Positions 56,686 to 61,146 of a stretch of DNA of 61,146 nucleotides are shown here, in pieces. Position 1 is the first letter of the stretch. Every line of letters starts with the position of its first letter. Below the pieces are notes generated by a model, which saw only the letters and a program-made list of their open reading frames with translations, was not told the DNA's origin and ran no database searches. Position numbers and translations under genes: made by a program. This stretch comes from an uncultured Kordia sp. (GTDB taxonomy: Bacteria; Bacteroidota; Bacteroidia; Flavobacteriales; Flavobacteriaceae): positions 1 to 61,146 of the forward strand of contig NZ_CANLEA010000029.1 in assembly GCF_947489565.1 (NCBI RefSeq), in the 5' to 3' direction.

Positions 56686-57270
56686 TTAATCGCGAACTAC
56701 CTTACGCAATGCAGCTTTTTGAATGATGGTTGTATGATAACTAGTCACTGCTAATTTTTCATCGCCTGTATTTCGTGCACCTGCTTTTTCCGTTACTGAG
56801 ATAGAGAAAAATACACGTCCGTCATTGTTAAACTCCACACGACTGTGCAATATTCTGTTATTCAACTCAAACGTACTAAATAAAGTTTGTCGCATATAAT
56901 TGGCTCTCAACACTATTCCGTTGTTTTCATCTAAATCGTATAATCCTTTTTCAGGATCCACCACAACTAAGGTATACTTTCTTTCGTCTTTTTTGTTGGA
57001 AACAATGTATGCCATTGTATAAGAATACTTTTTTGGATCTTCTGTTGGTTTGATAACCAATTCCATTGGAACATTTTGTATGACACCAGAAGCATCAGCA
57101 ATGGATAAATTTCCAGCATACGTTCCTACATATTCTTTTGGAAACGCATATTCTGTTGGAAACTCTTTGTCTTCAGAGCTTTTCCCATCACGTTCTTTTA
57201 CTTCTTTTTTTTGCGCCATAACCGTTGTAGTCATGCAAACAAGCGCTATTATAAAGAGAAATTTTTTCAT
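56686..57270 (-). CDS. Secreted protein of unknown function
   Basis: A 194-residue protein with a signal peptide 1-19 (FIIALVCMTTTVMAQ) and then a charged linker (KKEVKERDGKSSEDKE). The mature part is a beta-rich domain: YVGTYAGNLSIADASGV, VPMELVIKPTEDPKKYSYTM, RKYTLVVVDPEKGLYDLDEN, with further strands to the end. It looks like a small sandwich or lipocalin-like fold, but I recognise no family. No sorting tail, so likely periplasmic. It lies between leuS and the metallopeptidase and has its own terminator. Confidence 0.75.
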   Translation of the reverse strand: MKKFLFIIALVCMTTTVMAQKKEVKERDGKSSEDKEFPTEYAFPKEYVGTYAGNLSIADASGVIQNVPMELVIKPTEDPKKYSYTMAYIVSNKKDERKYTLVVVDPEKGLYDLDENNGIVLRANYMRQTLFSTFELNNRILHSRVEFNNDGRVFFSISVTEKAGARNTGDEKLAVTSYHTTIIQKAALRKVVRD

Positions 57271-57345
57271 TTTTATACGTTTTTTGTTGCGGTATGAAGT
57301 TACACGATTTCGTATTAACTATTATCATACCAAACTTTAGCATTT

Positions 57346-60300
57346 TTATCCTACTATATTAATAATTTTTCCTGGAACTACAATTACTTTTTTAGGAGTT
57401 CTTCCGTTTAATTGTGCTTGCGTACGTTCGTCTTCCAGAATAATTTTCTCGATTTCTTCTTTAGATAAATCTAGTGATAATTCTTTTTTAAAGCGCATTT
57501 TTCCATTGAACGACACTGGATATTCCTTTGAACTTTCTACCAAATGCTTTGGTTCAAAAATTGGGAATTTGGCTGTTGATATAGAACCTTCATTACCTAA
57601 ACGTTCCCATAATTCTTCTGCAATATGCGGTGCATACGGAGAAACTAAAATCGTTAACGGTTCTAAGATTTCTCTGCTACTACATTTTTGTGCTGTGAGC
57701 TCATTAACACAAATCATAAAGGTACTTACTGATGTATTGAACGAGAAATTTTCGATGTCTTCTTCTACCTTTTTGATCGTTTTGTGCAATGTTTTTAAAT
57801 TGTCTTTTGTTGGTGCAGCATCCGTAACTTTAGACACACCTTCTTCTCCAACATACAACTTCCATAATCTCTTTAAGAATGCGAAAACACCCGAAATTCC
57901 TGCGGTATTCCAAGGTTTTGCTTGTTCTAATGGTCCTAAGAACATTTCAAACAAACGTAGACTGTCTGCTCCGTATTCTTCGCAGATATCATCTGGATTA
58001 ACTACATTATATTTTGATTTGGACATTTTTTCGACTTCACGCGAGACTTTAAATGTTCCATCTTCTTCGCTAATGAATTTTACATCTTTATAATCTTCTC
58101 CAAATTCACTATCAGACTTTAAATCTTCAATATTTAACTCATCAGAAAAATTAACATAATCTATTTTTACATGATTCTTATAATAATGCTTATCAGGTCT
58201 AACCATGATCTTACCATCTAGTCCAAGTTCTTTAATATCATTCAAAACAGGACTTAACAAATCTTTATTCATTTTCTTCCGAATCTCCATATGAGCAATT
58301 TCTTCCTTAGGCAAGGATCTTTCATTTGTTTCATTATATGAGCTTCTAAAATATTTTATCAATTCACTAGAAAAATATTTGTCTTTTATTATTGCATACT
58401 TATTTTCTAAATATTCAACATTTTTTTTATCCTTTTCGTCTATTGAACCTAAAACAGTTGCAAATTTAAAACCAACTCTATGAACAAAAGCACTCGTCCC
58501 CAAAATCATTCCTTGGTTGATCAACTTTTTGAACGGTTCATCCACACCCACAAAATTTCTGTCTTTTAAGAATTTCACCCAAAAACGAGCATATAATAAG
58601 TGTCCGGTTGCATGTTCGCTTCCACCAATATATAAGTCTACATTTTCCCAGTATTTTAGTGCTTCCTCACTTGCAAAGTCTTCTGTTCTTGCCGCTTTTT
58701 CCATATAACGGAAGAAATACCAAGAACTTCCTGCCCAACCTGGCATCGTGTTTAGTTCTAATGGGTAGATTCCGTTGTCCTCAGTGGATTCCGCATCAGG
58801 TGCGGAATGACAAAGATCATTTGACACTACTGTATTCGTATTCGTATCCCAAGCCCAAACCTCAGCGTTTCCTAATGGTGGTTCGCCAGTTTCGGTTGGC
58901 AAGTATTTTTCTACTTCTGGTAATGTAATTGGTAAATGTTGTACATCTATCATTTGTGGCATTCCATTTACATAATATACTGGAAATGGTTCTCCCCAAT
59001 AACGCTGACGTGAGAAAACTGCATCACGCAAACGATAGTTGATTTTTCCTTTTCCAAAACCACGTTTTTCCATTTCGTAAATCACGGTTTTCATCGCTTT
59101 TTTATACGTTAAACCGTTTAGGAAATCAGAGTTTGCAATTTTTACACCTTCTTTTTCACTATACGCTTCTTCAGAGATGTCTACATTTTCAAAGATGTTC
59201 GGAATGTCTAAACCAAAGTGATTGGCAAAGTCATAATCACGTTGATCTCCACAAGGAACTGCCATTACGGCTCCAGTTCCGTAGCTTGCTAGCACGTAAT
59301 CACCAATCCAGATTTGTATTTTTTCTCCCGTAAACGGATGTACTGCATACGCACCTGTAAAGACTCCTGAAATGGTTTTCACATCGGCCATACGTTCACG
59401 CTCACTTCTTTTGGAAGTTGCTTCTCTATAGTTTTCAACCGCTTCTTTTTGATCGGCAGTTGTAATTTTTGCTACTAAATCGTGTTCTGGTGCCAACGTC
59501 ATAAAACTTACACCATAAATTGTATCTGGTCGTGTGGTAAATACATCAATATTTGCATCGTGTCCATCAACTTTAAACGTCACCATAGCTCCTTGTGAGC
59601 GACCAATCCAGTTGGTTTGTGAATCTTTTAAAGGTTGTGGCCAGTCAATTGTGTTCAAACCGTCTAACAAACGTTGTGCATACGCGGAAATTCGCATGCT
59701 CCATTGCGTCATTTTTTTACGTATTACAGGATGTCCTCCACGTTCAGAAACTCCATTGACAATTTCGTCATTTGCCAACACCGTTCCTAAAGCTGGACAC
59801 CAGTTTACTTCTGTTTCTGCCAAGTACGTAAGTCTGTATTTTAGTAGTATTTCTTGTTTTGTTTTTGAATCGTAATTTGTCCATTCTGCGGCAGCGAACA
59901 CCGCAATATCATCATCACAAACAGCTTTTACGGTTGCGTTTCCTTCCGCTTCAAACTTCGCGATAAGCGTATCTACATGTTCTGCTTTGTCTGTTTCGAC
60001 ATTATACCACGAATTGAATAATTCGATAAAAATCCACTGCGTCCATTTGTAATAAGCTGGTTCAGAGGTACGTACTTCTCTACTCCAATCAAATGAGAAT
60101 CCAATTTTATCCAATTGTTCACGGTAACGCGCAATATTCGTTTTTGTGGTAATTGCTGGATGCTGACCAGTTTGAATAGCGTACTGCTCTGCTGGCAATC
60201 CGAAACTATCATATCCTTGCGGATGCAATACGTTGAATCCTTGATGACGCTTGTAACGCGCATAGATATCTGAAGCAATATAACCTAATGGATGACCAAC

Positions 60301-60444
60301 GTGTAATCCTGCTCCTGAAGGATAAGGAAACATGTCGAGCACATAATATTTTGGTTTGTCAGAATTATTTTCGGCATGAAATGTTCCGTTTTCTGCCCAA
60401 TATTTTTGCCATTTGGCTTCAATTTCGTTGAAATTGTACTTCAT
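57346..60444 (-). CDS. leuS: Leucyl-tRNA synthetase with unusual insertions
   Basis: A 1032-residue class I synthetase. HIGH-type motif HVGH is at 48-51 (FPYPSGAGLHVGHPLGY), the editing domain shows TTRPDTIYGVSFMTLAPEHD and GTGAVMAVP, NTMPGWAGSSWYFFRYM follows, and KMSKSKYN lies near residue 806. Two things stand out. Residues ~543-556 (LCHSAPDAESTED) translate a palindromic intergenic repeat inserted in frame at 58788-58808. Residues ~653-745 are an extra, very AT-rich segment where I expect a much shorter link, which may explain the long total length compared with about 930-950 as I recall for relatives. Both leave the catalytic motifs intact. TAAATTTG at 60467-60474 is the likely promoter. 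Confidence 0.95.
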   Translation of the reverse strand: MKYNFNEIEAKWQKYWAENGTFHAENNSDKPKYYVLDMFPYPSGAGLHVGHPLGYIASDIYARYKRHQGFNVLHPQGYDSFGLPAEQYAIQTGQHPAITTKTNIARYREQLDKIGFSFDWSREVRTSEPAYYKWTQWIFIELFNSWYNVETDKAEHVDTLIAKFEAEGNATVKAVCDDDIAVFAAAEWTNYDSKTKQEILLKYRLTYLAETEVNWCPALGTVLANDEIVNGVSERGGHPVIRKKMTQWSMRISAYAQRLLDGLNTIDWPQPLKDSQTNWIGRSQGAMVTFKVDGHDANIDVFTTRPDTIYGVSFMTLAPEHDLVAKITTADQKEAVENYREATSKRSERERMADVKTISGVFTGAYAVHPFTGEKIQIWIGDYVLASYGTGAVMAVPCGDQRDYDFANHFGLDIPNIFENVDISEEAYSEKEGVKIANSDFLNGLTYKKAMKTVIYEMEKRGFGKGKINYRLRDAVFSRQRYWGEPFPVYYVNGMPQMIDVQHLPITLPEVEKYLPTETGEPPLGNAEVWAWDTNTNTVVSNDLCHSAPDAESTEDNGIYPLELNTMPGWAGSSWYFFRYMEKAARTEDFASEEALKYWENVDLYIGGSEHATGHLLYARFWVKFLKDRNFVGVDEPFKKLINQGMILGTSAFVHRVGFKFATVLGSIDEKDKKNVEYLENKYAIIKDKYFSSELIKYFRSSYNETNERSLPKEEIAHMEIRKKMNKDLLSPVLNDIKELGLDGKIMVRPDKHYYKNHVKIDYVNFSDELNIEDLKSDSEFGEDYKDVKFISEEDGTFKVSREVEKMSKSKYNVVNPDDICEEYGADSLRLFEMFLGPLEQAKPWNTAGISGVFAFLKRLWKLYVGEEGVSKVTDAAPTKDNLKTLHKTIKKVEEDIENFSFNTSVSTFMICVNELTAQKCSSREILEPLTILVSPYAPHIAEELWERLGNEGSISTAKFPIFEPKHLVESSKEYPVSFNGKMRFKKELSLDLSKEEIEKIILEDERTQAQLNGRTPKKVIVVPGKIINIVG
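58782..58812. repeat. Palindromic repeat element inside leuS
   Basis: ATTCCGCA (58788-58795), a TCAGG loop and TGCGGAAT (58801-58808) form a perfect 8-bp inverted repeat, flanked by GTGG and GACAAAG. It is like the TGTCATTCCGCA-type palindromes that usually sit between genes in Bacteroidota. Here it is translated as CHSAPDAESTE. Confidence 0.75.
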
Positions 60445-60466
60445 CTTGATTGCTTTTAAAGAAGCG

Positions 60467-60474
60467 CAAATTTA
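60467..60474 (-). promoter_or_regulatory. -7 element TAAATTTG before leuS
   Basis: TAAATTTG on the minus strand, 22 bp upstream of the leuS start, fits TAnnTTTG. Confidence 0.5.
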
Positions 60475-60574
60475 GTGGTTTTTTGTTTATTGTTGATTTG
60501 TATTTTGTTTATTTGTTGATTCGACGTGATTTCAGAAGTTAAACTTTTAAATCTATAAACTTTTAAACTTCTTT

Positions 60575-61146
60575 TTTACAGGTTTGTTAGTTTGTTATTT
60601 GAGCGTAATCTGTTAAACTTATAAACCATTAAACTTCTTAGTTTTCACCACGAATTCACGAATGTTTTTAAGCTTACTCTTGTGAAGATTTGCGCGAATT
60701 TTTCTTAGGTGTACTTTTGTTGGCTTATCGGTTTGTTATTTGAACATGAACTATTAAACTTATAAACCATTAAACTTCTTAATTTTCACCACGAATTCAC
60801 GAATGTTTTAGGTTTACTCTTGTGAAGATTTTTGCGAATTTTTCCTAGGTGCACTTTTGTTGGTTTGTTAATTCATTATTTGAACATGAACTCTTAAACT
60901 TATAAACTATTAAGTTTCTTAGTTTTGTCACGAATTCACGAATGTTTTTAGGCTTACTCTTGTGAAGATTTGCTCGAATTTTTCTTAGGTGCACTTTTGT
61001 TGGTTTGCCAACTTGTTATTTGAGCATAAACTGTTAAACTTATGAACTATTAAACTTCTTAGTTTTTGTCACGAATTCACGAATGTTTTTAGGCTTGCTC
61101 TTCTGAAGATTTGCGCGAATTTTTCTTAGGTGTACTTTTGTTAGTT
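60575..61146. repeat. ~140-bp tandem repeat at the right edge, no gene
   Basis: The block CACGAATTCACGAATG recurs at 60649, 60790, 60929 and 61070, a period of 139-141 bp. Each unit has the order TTTGTTATTTGA, AAACTTATAAAC, ATTAAACTTCTTAG, CACGAATTCACGAATG, CTCTTGTGAAGATTTG and CGAATTTTTCTTAGGTG. Units differ by point changes and 1-2-base indels. The array is cut by the window edge. No open frame of note is present from 60475 on. Confidence 0.85.

Noticed and set aside
58170-58812. Frameshift or pseudogene in leuS at the odd segments
   Set aside because: The frame stays open through both insertions, and HIGH- and KMSKS-type motifs on either side are intact.
60575-61146. CRISPR-like appearance of regularly spaced repeats at the right edge
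   Set aside because: The whole 140-bp unit repeats, with no unique spacers between short direct repeats, and no cas genes are present.
10408-61146. tRNA or rRNA genes in the spacers
   Set aside because: I looked for cloverleaf arms and the T-loop GTTCGA pattern in all spacers over 150 bases and found none; a tRNAscan run would settle it.

Overview
The window is AT-rich DNA from a member of the Bacteroidota, almost certainly a marine-type Flavobacteriaceae. Evidence: type IX secretion (T9SS) sorting tails, a TonB receptor with a carboxypeptidase-regulatory-like extension, lipoproteins with acidic residues after the lipid cysteine, flavobacterial families (DUF6090, DUF4296, DUF4271), and promoters of the Bacteroidota type (TAnnTTTG) before many genes. 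A Kordia-like genus is a guess only. I see no rRNA, tRNA, CRISPR array, transposase or prophage.

Layout. 1-10407 (minus): the N-terminal 3469 residues of a giant secreted calcium-binding protein. Its window-edge end is an 825-bp (275-aa) tandem repeat of thrombospondin type 3 motifs, and the gene runs off the window. 10408-11379: a long AT-rich spacer with one terminator-like structure. 11380-16853 (minus): a DUF6090 membrane protein, a fusion of metallophosphatase, kinase-like region and Omp85-like barrel, a small conserved protein, a glutaredoxin-like protein and a thioredoxin-like protein. 17043-20676: an HD-domain/Pycsar-effector-like membrane protein convergent with a GAF-domain protein. 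20953-21830: a small surface lipoprotein and a 56-aa double-glycine, cysteine-rich peptide that resembles a RiPP/lanthipeptide precursor. 21953-25112 (minus): an Fe-S/electron-transfer cluster (Mrp, NifU-C, ferredoxin reductase, small membrane protein, ferredoxin). 25343-29125: a large leucine-rich-repeat T9SS protein. 29600-31256 (minus): trmB, a LysE exporter and an alkyltransferase-like DNA repair protein.

31328-40473 is the most system-like part. A PhoR/PhoB-type two-component pair diverges from a TonB receptor, a beta-helix surface lipoprotein and a T9SS protein. The divergent spacer carries six consecutive half-sites phased at exactly 11 bp, the geometry expected for PhoB-family binding. 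I infer a regulated outer-membrane uptake locus, plausibly for phosphate.

40567-60444 is mostly housekeeping: a LuxE/PaaK-like enzyme, a Rieske-glutamate synthase fusion, tyrS, an epimerase, a dpm-dihydroorotase-DUF4296 operon, DUF4271-hemD, pckA, DUF423, a saccharopine dehydrogenase, an Lrp regulator, a zinc metallopeptidase and leuS. leuS carries an in-frame palindromic repeat insertion and a second, AT-rich extra segment. 60445-61146 has no gene and holds a ~140-bp tandem repeat reaching the window edge. Intergenic regions at 21.4, 29.3 and 43.4 kb share a dispersed palindromic element, single or as inverted pairs.
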